In this document: piece by piece, positions 42,487-52,238 of the stretch | Numbering within the stretch: position 1 is the stretch's first letter | Layout: each line of letters starts with the position of its first letter | Source of the DNA: CBDDLD01 sp965230605 | GTDB taxonomy: Bacteria > Bacteroidota > Bacteroidia > Flavobacteriales > Flavobacteriaceae | Direction of reading: 5' to 3' | NCBI GenBank assembly: GCA_965230605.1 | Contig: CBDDLD010000004.1 | Coordinates: 682,001-746,000 of the forward strand | DNA length: 64,000 nucleotides | The notes under the pieces: generated by a model | Told to the model about the DNA's origin: nothing | Seen by the model: only the letters and a program-made list of their open reading frames with translations | Database searches by the model: none | Program-made: the position numbers and the translations under genes

Positions 42487-44400
42487 ATGCTAAATATCCA
42501 TAATTTATCTATATCATTTCAAGGCGAATACCTTTTTGAGGAAATAACATTTAAGTTAGGTCTAGGTGATAGAATAGGCCTAATAGGTAAGAATGGGGCC
42601 GGGAAGTCGACGATGCTCAGGATATTAGCTAAAGAGCAAGACTATGATACCGGTCAGATCGCTGCGGACAAAGACCTGAAAATAGGATTCCTTAAACAGG
42701 ATATTGATTTTGATTTTGGTAAAACTGTTTTAGAAGAATCTTATAAGGCTTTTAAGGAAATAAAAACCCTTGAAGCTAAAATGGATACCATTAATACACA
42801 ATTAGCAGAACGGACAGACTATGAGAGTGAGTCTTATAATCAGCTTATGGTAGATCTTAATGATGTTCAGCATCAATACGAAGTATTAGGAGGTTATAAT
42901 TATCAGGGCGAGACCGAGAAGATTTTACAAGGACTTGGTTTTAAGCGTGAAGATTTTAATAAACTAACGGATACGTTTTCCGGTGGTTGGCGTATGCGTA
43001 TTGAACTCGCAAAACTATTATTACAGAATAATGATTTACTGCTATTAGATGAGCCTACAAACCATTTAGATATAGAATCTATAATATGGCTCGAAGGGTT
43101 TTTGAAAACCTATAACGGAGCCGTTGTTATTGTGTCTCATGATAAGATGTTTTTAGATAATGTAACCAATAGAACCATTGAGATTTCCTTAGGGCGAATA
43201 TATGACTACAATAAGCCTTATTCTAAATTTCTTATTCAGAGAGAAGAAATAAGGCAACAACAGATAGCCGCTCAAAAAAATCAGGAAAAACACATACAAC
43301 ATACTGAAAAGCTAATAGACAAGTTTAGGGCTAAAGCTTCAAAAGCAACAATGGCTCAATCATTAATAAAGAAATTAGAGCGTATAGATCGCATAGAGGT
43401 CGATCAGGAAGATAACAGTGTGATGCATCTTAATTTTCCGGTTTCAGTAGTCCCAGGAAAAGTAGTAATCGAAGCTGAACAAGTGAGTAAGCACTATGGA
43501 GAACTAGAAGTTCTTAATAATGTCACGCTACATATTCCTAGAGATACCAAAACTGCTTTTGTTGGTCAGAACGGTCAAGGGAAATCAACTTTAGCTAAAA
43601 TTATAGTAGGAGAGATAGAGCATCAGGGTATACTAAAGTTAGGGCATAATGTTCAAATAGGTTATTTCGCTCAAAATCAAGCTGAATATTTAGACGGAAA
43701 TAAAACAGTCTTAGATATTATGATTGATGCTGCCAATGAAAAAAATAGAAGTAAGGTCAGAGACATATTGGGCGCATTTTTATTCAGAGGCGATGAGGTA
43801 GATAAATATGTGAAAGTGTTATCGGGAGGTGAACGTAATCGACTGGCATTGGCAAAGTTATTATTGCAGCCGTTTAATGTGCTAATCATGGATGAGCCAA
43901 CAAATCACCTGGATATTAAATCTAAGAAGGTTTTAAAGGAAGCACTTAAGAAGTTTGAAGGAACATTGATTTTAGTATCTCACGATAGGGATTTTCTTCA
44001 GGGACTGGCTGATAAGGTATATGAATTTAAGGACCGAAAGATCAAAGAATACCTTGGCGATATCGATTATTATTTAGAGCAAAGAAACATACAAAGTTTA
44101 CGAGAAGCAGAAAGGCGAACAGTTGAAGCTACTGTCAAAGTGAAATCGAGTAGTAAGCAATCGTATGAAGATCAAAAGCGGGTGAAAGCTTTAAATAATA
44201 AATTGAGTAAAGTAGAGTCAACGATCAATCAATTAGAAAAAGAGATTAAAAGTATTGATGTAGATTTGGCAACTAATTATGATGAGGTAGTTTCTGACCC
44301 TAATTTCTTTGATAATTACCAAGCAAAAAAGGAAAAACTCAATGCCTTAATGTTAGATTGGGAATCGCTTCAGGAAGAAATAGATAACCTAAATTCATGA
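42487..44400 (+). CDS. ABC-F family ATPase
   Basis: A 637-residue soluble protein with two ABC domains and no membrane part. The first has GKNGAGKSTML, FSGGWRMRIELAKLLL and LLLDEPTNHLDI. The second has GQNGQGKSTLAK, LSGGERNRLALAKLLL and MDEPTNHLDI. A charged interdomain linker (about 240-310) and a C-terminal coiled coil (about 545-635) give a Uup-like layout. ABC-F proteins act on ribosomes. The subgroup is not settled from motifs alone. Confidence 0.93.
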   Translation: MLNIHNLSISFQGEYLFEEITFKLGLGDRIGLIGKNGAGKSTMLRILAKEQDYDTGQIAADKDLKIGFLKQDIDFDFGKTVLEESYKAFKEIKTLEAKMDTINTQLAERTDYESESYNQLMVDLNDVQHQYEVLGGYNYQGETEKILQGLGFKREDFNKLTDTFSGGWRMRIELAKLLLQNNDLLLLDEPTNHLDIESIIWLEGFLKTYNGAVVIVSHDKMFLDNVTNRTIEISLGRIYDYNKPYSKFLIQREEIRQQQIAAQKNQEKHIQHTEKLIDKFRAKASKATMAQSLIKKLERIDRIEVDQEDNSVMHLNFPVSVVPGKVVIEAEQVSKHYGELEVLNNVTLHIPRDTKTAFVGQNGQGKSTLAKIIVGEIEHQGILKLGHNVQIGYFAQNQAEYLDGNKTVLDIMIDAANEKNRSKVRDILGAFLFRGDEVDKYVKVLSGGERNRLALAKLLLQPFNVLIMDEPTNHLDIKSKKVLKEALKKFEGTLILVSHDRDFLQGLADKVYEFKDRKIKEYLGDIDYYLEQRNIQSLREAERRTVEATVKVKSSSKQSYEDQKRVKALNNKLSKVESTINQLEKEIKSIDVDLATNYDEVVSDPNFFDNYQAKKEKLNALMLDWESLQEEIDNLNS

Positions 44401-44576
44401 TCGAACATTTTTTTCAATGCCCTCACTGCTGGGAACAAATTTCTATGTTAATTGATACCTCTCAGGAGCATCAAAAATATATAGAAGATTGTGAGATTTG
44501 CTGCAATCCTATTGAGTTGATTATCACCGTTTTTGATCAAAAAATCGACCATTTTCAAGCAAATAGCATAGAATAG
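44397..44576 (+). CDS. CPxCG-type Cys-rich mini-protein
   Basis: A 59-residue protein whose ATG overlaps the ABC-F stop (ATGA). It has two Cys pairs, QCPHCWEQ near residue 8 and CEICCNPIE near 32, forming a likely zinc ribbon, and otherwise reads like the small CPXCG motif proteins of flavobacteria. It is cytoplasmic by the lack of a signal. Overlap implies translational coupling to the ABC-F ATPase. Easily missed because of its length. Confidence 0.85.
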   Translation: MIEHFFQCPHCWEQISMLIDTSQEHQKYIEDCEICCNPIELIITVFDQKIDHFQANSIE

Positions 44577-44710
44577 TGATATTTTTTAAATAATTGATTA
44601 TCAGTATTTTACGAAATTAAATTGTGCAGTTCGTCGAAAAAAGTTGTCAGTTAACCAGATAGCTTATATATTCGAGTTATCAATGTGCCCCTCAACACAA
44701 ATCTGCTATT

Positions 44711-45544
44711 ATGAAAACTTTTAAACTAACCGTACTATGTTGCTTGCTTTCTGCATTTACGTTTGCCGACGTATCCAAACCCGAAAAAGACGCTCTACTT
44801 GCACTGTTTAATGCTACCAATGGTACCGCATGGAATACTACTTGGAACTTAGAAACTTCGGTATCTGAATGGCATGGAGTCACTGTAGAAAATGATAAAG
44901 TTGTCGCTTTAAACTTAAGTTTTAATAATCTTAATGGTCAATTACCAGAGACTATTCAAGGTTTAACAAATTTGAGAACATTAAACTTATCATTTAATAA
45001 GCTAGAAGGGAATTTGCCTAAAGCTATAGTAACATTAAAAGCACTAGAAGAGTTGAAGCTATTCTCTAACAACTTCACTGGTAATATTCCACAAGATATA
45101 GATCAATTAACACAGTTAAAGTCTTTAGAATTATATAACAATAGCTTCTCAGGAAAGATCCCTGCATCTATTGGTAATATGGAGGCTTTAGAACAACTGT
45201 TATTAAGTAGTAACTTACTTATTGGTAAGCTGCCTAATTCAATTTCTAACTGTAAGTCGTTAAAAGTATTAAGTGTATTCGATAATCAATTAATTGGTAC
45301 TCTACCGTCTTCTATTGGTGATTTAGCACAACTAGAAGAATTAGTATTATCTAATAATGCTTTTTATGGTCAACTACCATCAAGTATGGCCAAGCTTACA
45401 AACTTGAAAACATTATTGTTGGGGAACAATGATTTTAAAGGTAACTATGCCAACTTACAAGAACAACTACCAAGTATTGTAGACTTTGATATTGATGAGT
45501 CTAATACTAGAGGTACAATTGTAACTTTAGATATAGAAGACTAA
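44711..45544 (+). CDS. Exported leucine-rich-repeat protein
   Basis: A 277-residue protein: signal peptide (about 1-19, ending FTFA), a cap like plant LRR proteins (EKDALLALFNATNGTAWNTTWNL), then eight or so LRRs of about 24 residues with the plant-type pattern LxxLxLxxNxFxGxIPxxI, ending in a short acidic tail. No T9SS C-terminal domain is visible, so periplasmic or outer-membrane-associated location is possible. It probably binds protein or glycan; partner unknown. Confidence 0.88.
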   Translation: MKTFKLTVLCCLLSAFTFADVSKPEKDALLALFNATNGTAWNTTWNLETSVSEWHGVTVENDKVVALNLSFNNLNGQLPETIQGLTNLRTLNLSFNKLEGNLPKAIVTLKALEELKLFSNNFTGNIPQDIDQLTQLKSLELYNNSFSGKIPASIGNMEALEQLLLSSNLLIGKLPNSISNCKSLKVLSVFDNQLIGTLPSSIGDLAQLEELVLSNNAFYGQLPSSMAKLTNLKTLLLGNNDFKGNYANLQEQLPSIVDFDIDESNTRGTIVTLDIED

Positions 45545-45579
45545 TTTACACACATAATAAAGTTTTAATTGGAATTATG

Positions 45580-45615
45580 AATAACTCTCAAAAATATTTT
45601 GAGAGTTATTTTTTT
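45580..45615 (+). terminator. Terminator of LRR protein gene
   Basis: 14-bp inverted repeat AATAACTCTCAAAA / TTTTGAGAGTTATT (45597-45610) with a 3-nt loop, followed by T-rich DNA. Confidence 0.88.
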
Positions 45616-45643
45616 ATACACTTTCTAAATTTAAAAAAAGTAT

Positions 45644-45651
45644 TATCTTTG
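45644..45651 (+). promoter_or_regulatory. -7 element of the tRNA-Met gene
   Basis: TATCTTTG (TAnnTTTG) 12 nt before the mature tRNA 5' end; transcription would start near 45658. Confidence 0.55.
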
Positions 45652-45662
45652 CTGTCCGATAT

Positions 45663-45735
<73 letters not shown>

Positions 45736-45744
45736 CTAAATGAG

Positions 45745-45776
45745 ACTCAAGCAGTTTTTCTGTTTGAGTTTTTTCT
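45745..45776 (+). terminator. Terminator after tRNA-fMet
   Basis: Stem ACTCAAGCAG (45745-45754) / CTGTTTGAGT (45760-45769), one wobble, loop TTTTT, then a T-rich run. Between here and 45921 no gene is seen. Confidence 0.8.
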
Positions 45777-45921
45777 TTTTTAGAGCTGTATTGTTTTATA
45801 AATGAATTAGTTAGTTCGAATAATAGATTCAATTTACTGGTTCGACATTCTTTATTTTTCATTGAAAATCGAAATCCTTCTGGAAATATAATATTTTGGA
45901 ATACTCTTTTGTTGTGATAAT

Positions 45922-46389
45922 CTAAGTATTCATAGAATCGACGGGGTTCTCGGCTACTTTTAAAAAGAATTTCATTACTTTTTTATGGTTCGATATTTTT
46001 GTTGGCAGATTCAGTAACAATTGCTTTTTCTTTTCAATTTGTTCTTTAAGTCTTAAACCGTGCTTTTCAAAAATGTCCTTGGATATTTCGTCTGTAGCAT
46101 ACCTGAATTCGATTTTATCATATTGTTCCTGCAGTTTATTTATTTCTGTGTTGATTTGTCTTTTTCTATCCCCACTTGATGCTATTTCGTTTTCAATAAT
46201 CTTTTCTAATTGCTTAGAAAATAGATTTTGAAATGCTTTGGACAGTTTTAATGATTCTAAAGTTTTGGCAAATTGTTCGTGCATGCCATCAGTAAGAGAT
46301 TTGCTCCTGGTATTTGCATTTATGGTTTTATTACATGAAGAACACTTATAATATAATATGTTTTTCTTTTTGTTCCTGTAAGAGGTCAT
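45922..46389 (-). pseudogene. C-terminal remnant of a large serine recombinase
   Basis: About 155 residues matching only the end of a large serine (resolvase-type) recombinase. It starts inside the zinc beta-ribbon (MTSYRNKKKNILYYKC, then CSSCNKTINA) and continues through the coiled-coil region (LEKIIENEIASSGDRKRQIN to KDIFEKHGLRLKEQIEKKKQLL). The catalytic serine domain, the recombinase domain and the first CxxC of the ribbon are missing. The open frame continues upstream to 46515 but those residues do not look homologous. Location right after a tRNA gene fits a decayed integrative element. Confidence 0.72.
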
Positions 46390-46449
46390 ATTGACATTAT
46401 AGACTATAAAGTTGAAGGTATATTTATAATTAATACACCAACACTTTAT

Positions 46450-46641
46450 ATGTATAATTCGAAGTTCAGAATTTATACGATTCCTCAAATTGAAGAAGTT
46501 GTTATTGGAAAACATATTGACCCAACTTTTTCAGTTATTATTGATGATGAGCATGAAACAAGAATTTTAAATATAGGTTATCCTTATTTTCAAAAACCGT
46601 CTTATATAAGATTTGATTTATATGATGAAGAAGAGGAATAA
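46450..46641 (+). CDS. Unknown protein, probably a C-terminal gene fragment
   Basis: 63 residues from ATG 46450, ending in the acidic string DLYDEEEE. The same frame is open back to 46357 and the residues before the ATG (about 46384 onward, GHIDIIDYKVEGIFIINTPT) look protein-like, so this may be the tail of a longer gene cut off near 46384-46389. That is the point where the recombinase similarity on the other strand also stops. Function not recognised. Confidence 0.35.
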   Translation: MYNSKFRIYTIPQIEEVVIGKHIDPTFSVIIDDEHETRILNIGYPYFQKPSYIRFDLYDEEEE

Positions 46642-46683
46642 AGTGATTTGAGTTATTGTAATTCTTATTTAATTCTAAAATTA

Positions 46684-47574
46684 TTAAATTTTCAACTGTA
46701 ACCCTGTTTTTAAATATAGATTGTTACTGTTATCAAGTTCAAAAATATTATTTCTATTCTTATCTCTCAATTGAAACGAATTACTCAAAATATAAGCTGC
46801 CTTAATATAAAATTCAATATGATTGGTTAGATGATATTCGTACTGCAGACCACTTAAAATTAGAGACATGTTAATACTTTGAGCGGTAGAACTATTGTCA
46901 ATGGAAACACCACGCTGAAGATTTGAAGTAAAACCGTCCAGTTGCGTATAACCTTTAAGACGGTGTTTATTAGAAAAATGATATTGAATGTTTGATTTTG
47001 GAATACCAAAATTATAAGACCATCTATCATTTAATTTTTTGTAATAACTGATAAATGGTAATGGAAAAGGAAAACCTCTATTACCTGAGTAGGATATACC
47101 AATTATAAGTCGCCAAGGGTTATCAATTTTAGCGTCTTTCTTATTATCTTTTATGAACACAACATTACTAGATAAAATAATGTCATCTAAACTCAAATCT
47201 TTTGCAGTTAGGTTAGAGCTTAATCCAGGTGTAAATCTAATTCCTAGGCGCCAATTATTTTTTAATAATTTAGTGTAGCCTATATTTAAATCCAACAGTT
47301 GAAATCCGTCAATTTCATCTTTATTAATTGATGATTCATTATCATCTAAGAAAAGATTTATATTGCTGTAATCTAATCCTAAAAATAGATAAGAACTCTT
47401 TTCATTAAGTCTTATTGGATAATTAAATAAGGCTCTAACTTGATTATACTCTACTGAAGAATTACCTTTTGGGATATTAGTATAGTCAATTCTTGCAAGA
47501 TCGCTTAATTGACAGCTTCCTTTAAAAGTCATAAAAACACAGAAGATTAATGAAAGTAAAATTCCTTTATACAT
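46684..47574 (-). CDS. DUF6268 outer-membrane beta-barrel-like protein
   Basis: A 296-residue protein with a signal peptide (about 1-21, ending GSCQ) and alternating aromatic/polar strands typical of an outer-membrane barrel, ending YLKTGLQLKI. The pattern (FNYPIRLNEKSSYLFLGLDYS, WRLGIRFTPGLSSNL) agrees with DUF6268. It sits 170 nt downstream of the large barrel protein and may be co-transcribed with it. Function unknown. Confidence 0.75.
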   Translation of the reverse strand: MYKGILLSLIFCVFMTFKGSCQLSDLARIDYTNIPKGNSSVEYNQVRALFNYPIRLNEKSSYLFLGLDYSNINLFLDDNESSINKDEIDGFQLLDLNIGYTKLLKNNWRLGIRFTPGLSSNLTAKDLSLDDIILSSNVVFIKDNKKDAKIDNPWRLIIGISYSGNRGFPFPLPFISYYKKLNDRWSYNFGIPKSNIQYHFSNKHRLKGYTQLDGFTSNLQRGVSIDNSSTAQSINMSLILSGLQYEYHLTNHIEFYIKAAYILSNSFQLRDKNRNNIFELDNSNNLYLKTGLQLKI

Positions 47575-47744
47575 CTAATTTGAAACATTTAACTTAAATC
47601 AAAAATTATCTTCAAAGAATTGTACTTTTCTCTATACAATAATCAATAATCTTCAACCTAAGAATAATATGAATATTGTTTTTATTTAATTAAAAAGTAA
47701 ATCCTAATCATAAAAATATATAGTAATAAATACCATCTTATACT

Positions 47745-50700
47745 TTAAAATGCCAAACTCAATAAAACACTAAACCTTCCTCCTTCACTAGAACTAAAAT
47801 AACCAAGGTTTGCGGTAGTTAATCCAGCAAGATTAAAATATAATCCAACACCAGGTGATAGGTGCCATTTGTCAGAAGAATCATTTTCGACCCAAACTCT
47901 ACCATAGTCAAATCCCCCATATGCTCCGAATGTAATAGGAATAATGGAGTTTTTTATGCGACCCAAGGACAATCTTAAATCTGAATTTTGATAAAAAGAT
48001 CTCTTACCACTAAAACGTTGTTGCCTAAAACCTCTTAATCCCTCACCATCACCAATTGAGGCCGCTTGATGAAATTCAAATTCATTGTTTAAGTTGAAAT
48101 GAGCCCTAAATTTTGTAGCATAAACCAATATTCCTTTTCTATCTAATCTTGTTGTAAGTCTAAATTCAGGTATTATGTACCCAAAACTTCTATCTTCATC
48201 AAAATTGGATTTAAAACCAGTAGTTATTTTAAAGCCAAGTCCAGATTTAGGAAGTGATTCATCATCAAAATTTTCAAAAGAATAAGCAGTTTCTATACCA
48301 AAAAAATCCTGACCTGAAAAAACATTTGGATTTACCTCATTAGTTTGAGAAATAAACCTGCTTGATGTTCTCTCTACTTCAATATTTTCATAACTTAAGG
48401 CTACTTTAAACTCACCACCATAATATCCCCTAAAAATAAAGGACGGTTTTATATAAATTCCTTCCAGCCTTACACGATTGAAATCAAAATCTAAATCATC
48501 ATCCAAATTTTGAGTCTCATTTCCAAAACCAAAGAAGTTGTTTGTGAAATTAGAACCAGAGTAGCCAGCTTCTAAGCCAAAATTCACATTATTAAAGATA
48601 TTGGCGAATTCACCAGTATAATCTATAATCAGTCCTGAAGTTTCAGTCATGTAAGAGGCGCTAAGGCTATGATTCGCCGTAAATGGATTTCTCCGTAGTG
48701 AATTTTTTGTATAATTGTAGGTTGCTCCAATTACAAAACCGTTATCTGGGTTAAATCCTAAAATCGGTAAAATATTCTGCAGATCCCTTCTATTCTTCTT
48801 AAAATAATAAGTGTTTAAATCATAGTTATCAGATAGCACTTTATTTACAGAGGTTTCAAAAGTGTTTGGCTTAGATTTTTGGTCAAATACCCTTACCTTC
48901 CTTCTGTTCTTAATTTTATATGTGTCATTATTTTGACCTCCAATTATTTTTATTCTAATTAGTCTTTCTCCATCTCCAACTACTTCAAAGATATCTTCAT
49001 CATCTAGTCCATAAACCCATAATTCTCTAGTAACGTCTCTATTGTAATCAACATCCCAAAATTTTTCTCCTTTCTTGCCTTTTTTTATTCTATATATGCT
49101 CACATTTGTTATACCATTTGGTTTGCGAGTAATTACAAAATGATCGTCCTTGTCTGTTCCTGTGATAAGTACATTTGATCTCAAATATTCATATAGGTCA
49201 ACAGCATTCTCTTCTACCTTGGCAAGCCTTCCTAATAATGCTTTTTTTGTTCTTTCGACTCTAAATTGATCTATTTCAGATGGAAGCTTTGTAAAAGCCT
49301 TGTCAATAATTTCAGGGGTTAAATTTTCTTTAATGAATTTGGCTTCTCTAAGCCAATCTTCTTGTGTATGATTAATTAATACTGCTAAGTCAACATCATC
49401 ACCAGCATCATTAAACCATTTTGTATGGTTATAGGTTTCATTATAGCGTTGCATAAAACGTAAAGGAGGACTTAACGTAGTAATTAGACCTAACATAAAT
49501 CCATCAAAATCAGAAAATGCCTGATCTCTATCTCTAGGTATAGGCTCATAAATATCTTTACCATTTTTACCTTGTTGGACAGCCCATCTCCATTGGTCCG
49601 CATGGCGATCCCAATCTCCAATAATGTTGTCAAACAAACGTGTTCTTATGTAAAGTGATTCATTGACCTCGATCTTATCTTTTCTTCTTAGTTCATGCAA
49701 TAAATCAGTGGTCCCTTCAATTTTATCTGTATTACCAAGACTGGCAACATCTTTATGACCATCTGTTAACCTTTCTTCGATAAAATAAATCTTATCACCA
49801 TAGGCATCATTATGTATACCTAGTGCTTCTTGTTTTGGAATATAATATAACTCAGTATTAGCATGATATATATTAAGTGCATCAGCCATATCACCAATGG
49901 TAAGTGAACCATAAGGATTTGCTGTTGTCCAATAATCTTGTAATAACTGAATGAAGTATGTGTCTTCTACATCTGGTTCCAGATATTGCGTTTTAAATAT
50001 AAAATATTGAATAAACCTCAACGCACTTTTTTTAGCTGACCTCATCACAAACTGTCTATCGTCCTTAGTCTTTAGTCTTAAAGAGTTGGTTTGGTGTCCT
50101 CCACCTTTCCTGATTACCGATAACCCTCCATATAGTGTATCTAACAATGCGGATTTAAGTTTAATCGGAGTTTCATAGTCTTTCCTGAAATGTTCTCCCC
50201 ATAATGCTTTGTAAAAAGCTGAACGTTCTAACTCTTCAGGTTTGTAAATTGATTTTGAAACAAATTTGGGAGTAGACCTTTCATTAAAGTTTTTCTTTTC
50301 TGCTATTTCTTGAGCCTTTAGTATTTCAGCAGAGTACATCGGTGAATCAAAATTATTTGATTCGCCATAAAAGCTTACCCATAATGAGCCATCTTTGTAT
50401 ACAACAATTTTAGAAAACCCTTTTTCATTTAAGTGAAATTTACTTTTTGAACCTTTTTTGGCGTTTTGGATGCTGCTCGCTGCTCCACTAATGATAACAG
50501 GTGTCTTTTTATCTACAATGTACTGCATATTATTTTCATGACCCGAGACGAACACGACATTTTTAGATTGTTGAGCAATTGTAAATAGTCGATTACTAAA
50601 TTCATTATAAAATTTGTTATTTAGTTTTTGAGAATTTAAACCAAATGAAAAACTACTTCCATATTTTCCATAAGTTGTTATAGGGTGATATACTGCAACT

Positions 50701-51314
50701 AATACTGTTTTTCCTTGACTCTTTACAATTTCATGCTCAACCTCCACATAAAATTCAGTTTTATTTTTAATCTCACAATTGTCATTAATGTTTGGGATTT
50801 TATTCCAATCACTTAGAGCCCACTGAGAATCTAAAATCAATAAGTCTATTTCATCATTAATTTTAACTTTTTCAATTGGACACCCTTTTTCGGGTTTAAA
50901 AACATCCTTATTGTTAAATAAGCCTTCTAAATATTTTTCTTGAGCTTTTAGATTCTTTAATCCAGGAATCCAATCCGTCATGCCTGGTATAAATACAATT
51001 CTATCGGAGAATGGTTTTAGGAGGTCAGAATAACTGTCAATATTTTGTTTCCCGGCATTACTGTCCCTATTGAACCCAGTTTTACTGGCGTTATTTCCCA
51101 ATAAAAGTAGAGTTGCATTTTTATCTTTTACCATACTAGAAGAAAGAGCTTTTAAAACAATGTTATTACTGTTGTTTTCTTGAAAACCTAAGTTGCCAGT
51201 AGCATAAAACACATGAGATATTTCTTTATCCGGAAGCATGTAATTGTCCTGAGCGTTAAGTTGAATAGTAATAAAAATGAAGAAAAAAATAGCGAAGTTA
51301 GTTTTTAGTTTCAT
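47745..51314 (-). CDS. Three-part outer-membrane protein: phosphoesterase-like, kinase-like, Omp85-type barrel
   Basis: A 1189-residue exported protein with a signal peptide ending NAQ at about 22. Part one (about 30-340) has a calcineurin-like phosphoesterase pattern with weak metal sites: the expected GDxG is ATGNLG and GDN is GNN, while YHP and SGHENN remain. Part two (about 370-650) has GDWDRHADQWRW near 566 and IPRDRDQAF near 595, reminiscent of HipA/FAM20/CotH-like atypical kinases. Part three (about 800-1189) is a surface-antigen (Omp85) type barrel with GLRGFRQQRFSGKRSFYQNSD. A strong candidate for a surface-exposed or periplasmic enzyme anchored by its own barrel. It belongs to a Bacteroidetes family usually named metallophosphoesterase. 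Confidence 0.8.
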   Translation of the reverse strand: MKLKTNFAIFFFIFITIQLNAQDNYMLPDKEISHVFYATGNLGFQENNSNNIVLKALSSSMVKDKNATLLLLGNNASKTGFNRDSNAGKQNIDSYSDLLKPFSDRIVFIPGMTDWIPGLKNLKAQEKYLEGLFNNKDVFKPEKGCPIEKVKINDEIDLLILDSQWALSDWNKIPNINDNCEIKNKTEFYVEVEHEIVKSQGKTVLVAVYHPITTYGKYGSSFSFGLNSQKLNNKFYNEFSNRLFTIAQQSKNVVFVSGHENNMQYIVDKKTPVIISGAASSIQNAKKGSKSKFHLNEKGFSKIVVYKDGSLWVSFYGESNNFDSPMYSAEILKAQEIAEKKNFNERSTPKFVSKSIYKPEELERSAFYKALWGEHFRKDYETPIKLKSALLDTLYGGLSVIRKGGGHQTNSLRLKTKDDRQFVMRSAKKSALRFIQYFIFKTQYLEPDVEDTYFIQLLQDYWTTANPYGSLTIGDMADALNIYHANTELYYIPKQEALGIHNDAYGDKIYFIEERLTDGHKDVASLGNTDKIEGTTDLLHELRRKDKIEVNESLYIRTRLFDNIIGDWDRHADQWRWAVQQGKNGKDIYEPIPRDRDQAFSDFDGFMLGLITTLSPPLRFMQRYNETYNHTKWFNDAGDDVDLAVLINHTQEDWLREAKFIKENLTPEIIDKAFTKLPSEIDQFRVERTKKALLGRLAKVEENAVDLYEYLRSNVLITGTDKDDHFVITRKPNGITNVSIYRIKKGKKGEKFWDVDYNRDVTRELWVYGLDDEDIFEVVGDGERLIRIKIIGGQNNDTYKIKNRRKVRVFDQKSKPNTFETSVNKVLSDNYDLNTYYFKKNRRDLQNILPILGFNPDNGFVIGATYNYTKNSLRRNPFTANHSLSASYMTETSGLIIDYTGEFANIFNNVNFGLEAGYSGSNFTNNFFGFGNETQNLDDDLDFDFNRVRLEGIYIKPSFIFRGYYGGEFKVALSYENIEVERTSSRFISQTNEVNPNVFSGQDFFGIETAYSFENFDDESLPKSGLGFKITTGFKSNFDEDRSFGYIIPEFRLTTRLDRKGILVYATKFRAHFNLNNEFEFHQAASIGDGEGLRGFRQQRFSGKRSFYQNSDLRLSLGRIKNSIIPITFGAYGGFDYGRVWVENDSSDKWHLSPGVGLYFNLAGLTTANLGYFSSSEGGRFSVLLSLAF

Positions 51315-51532
51315 GGCTTAATTGTTTTTCAAAAAATGGCTGGTTATAATAACTTAAATATTTTTCTGTGTCGTTTACGAGTCAAAATACTTAATCCATA
51401 TATTGGTTTTTTGAGATGCTGATTATTTAAGATTTAAGAAACTCATACATATCTATATCGCCTGAGAAGTAAGAAGAGCCTTCTCTTTGATACCTTGTAA
51501 TTGTAACAGTTATACAGGGTTTTAAAATAATC

Positions 51533-51622
51533 TTGAATTGGATCAAGATACTTACATAAAGTAGTTCAAGCTTATTTTCTGTTTTAGTTCATTTTTATTC
51601 TTTCCATCTGATTGCAACTTTG
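51533..51622 (+). promoter_or_regulatory. Promoter A: triple Crp/Fnr-type boxes (51665 gene)
   Basis: Three phased boxes: TTGA-N6-TCAA (51533-51546), ATAA-N6-TCAA (51556-51569), CTGT-N6-TCAT (51579-51592), 23 bp apart. The -7 element is CAACTTTG (51615-51622). The last box is centred 36.5 nt before the final G. The rest of the 350-nt gap (51315-51532) shows no gene. Confidence 0.72.
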
Positions 51623-51664
51623 TAACATCAATAATGAGTATTAACATTTTAAATTAAATGTATC

Positions 51665-52141
51665 ATGGGAACAAAAATTTTTAAATCAGTATGGCTAGTG
51701 TTATTTTTTCTAATTACGAGCTCAGTTATAAATGCTCAAACAGGTTTATCAACATTCGATAATGATGATAGGAGAACAAAAAAAAGTAAAGATGAGCCAG
51801 ATTCTAGTTTGGTAGACTTTAGTACTTATTTGTTTTTTAATTCATTATTTGATGGAAATGAATTTAACTATCGTAGAGCATTAAGAGAATCAAGAAAAAA
51901 TCCAGTAACAATTTCACTTGGTTCTTCAAGTATACCGAGTACAGAATTATTGAAAATTTTTAAGAAAGCTGCTAACAAAGCTGATGATTCAGATGCTTTT
52001 AGGAGAATTCTTTATAAGAAGAACAAAAATCTAGAGAACCTGCTAACCGATTCAGAAGTAGAACAAGTTTATTCAACTTTTAGAGGTGTGACCTTCAATG
52101 GATATCTCGCTGAACTGCGTCTAGCTTTAGGTGAAGAATAA
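51665..52141 (+). CDS. Secreted protein of unknown function, regulon member
   Basis: A 158-residue exported protein: signal peptide (about 1-25, ending NAQ), a charged linker (NDDRRTKKSKDEPDS), then a helical domain with FNYRRALRESRKNP and GYLAELRLALGEE. No Cys, no membrane segment after the signal. Not recognised. It is expressed from promoter A, sharing architecture with four neighbours, so it is probably part of the same response. Monocistronic, ending at a terminator. Confidence 0.75.
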   Translation: MGTKIFKSVWLVLFFLITSSVINAQTGLSTFDNDDRRTKKSKDEPDSSLVDFSTYLFFNSLFDGNEFNYRRALRESRKNPVTISLGSSSIPSTELLKIFKKAANKADDSDAFRRILYKKNKNLENLLTDSEVEQVYSTFRGVTFNGYLAELRLALGEE

Positions 52142-52198
52142 TAAATCTAAAGAAATTAGATAATACAAACGTAAAATAATTGCTTTTAGTGTTGATTG

Positions 52199-52238
52199 AA
52201 AAACGGCAACTCCTCGCAACGAGAATTGCTGTTTTTTT
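52199..52238 (+). terminator. Terminator after 158-residue protein gene
   Basis: Outer stem AAAAACGGCAA (52199-52209) / TTGCTGTTTTT (52226-52236) with an inner CTCG / CGAG stem and a T-run. Confidence 0.88.

Noticed and set aside
46390..46515. N-terminal extension of the recombinase remnant
   Set aside because: The residues do not resemble a recombinase and the opposite strand has a more protein-like frame over the same bases.
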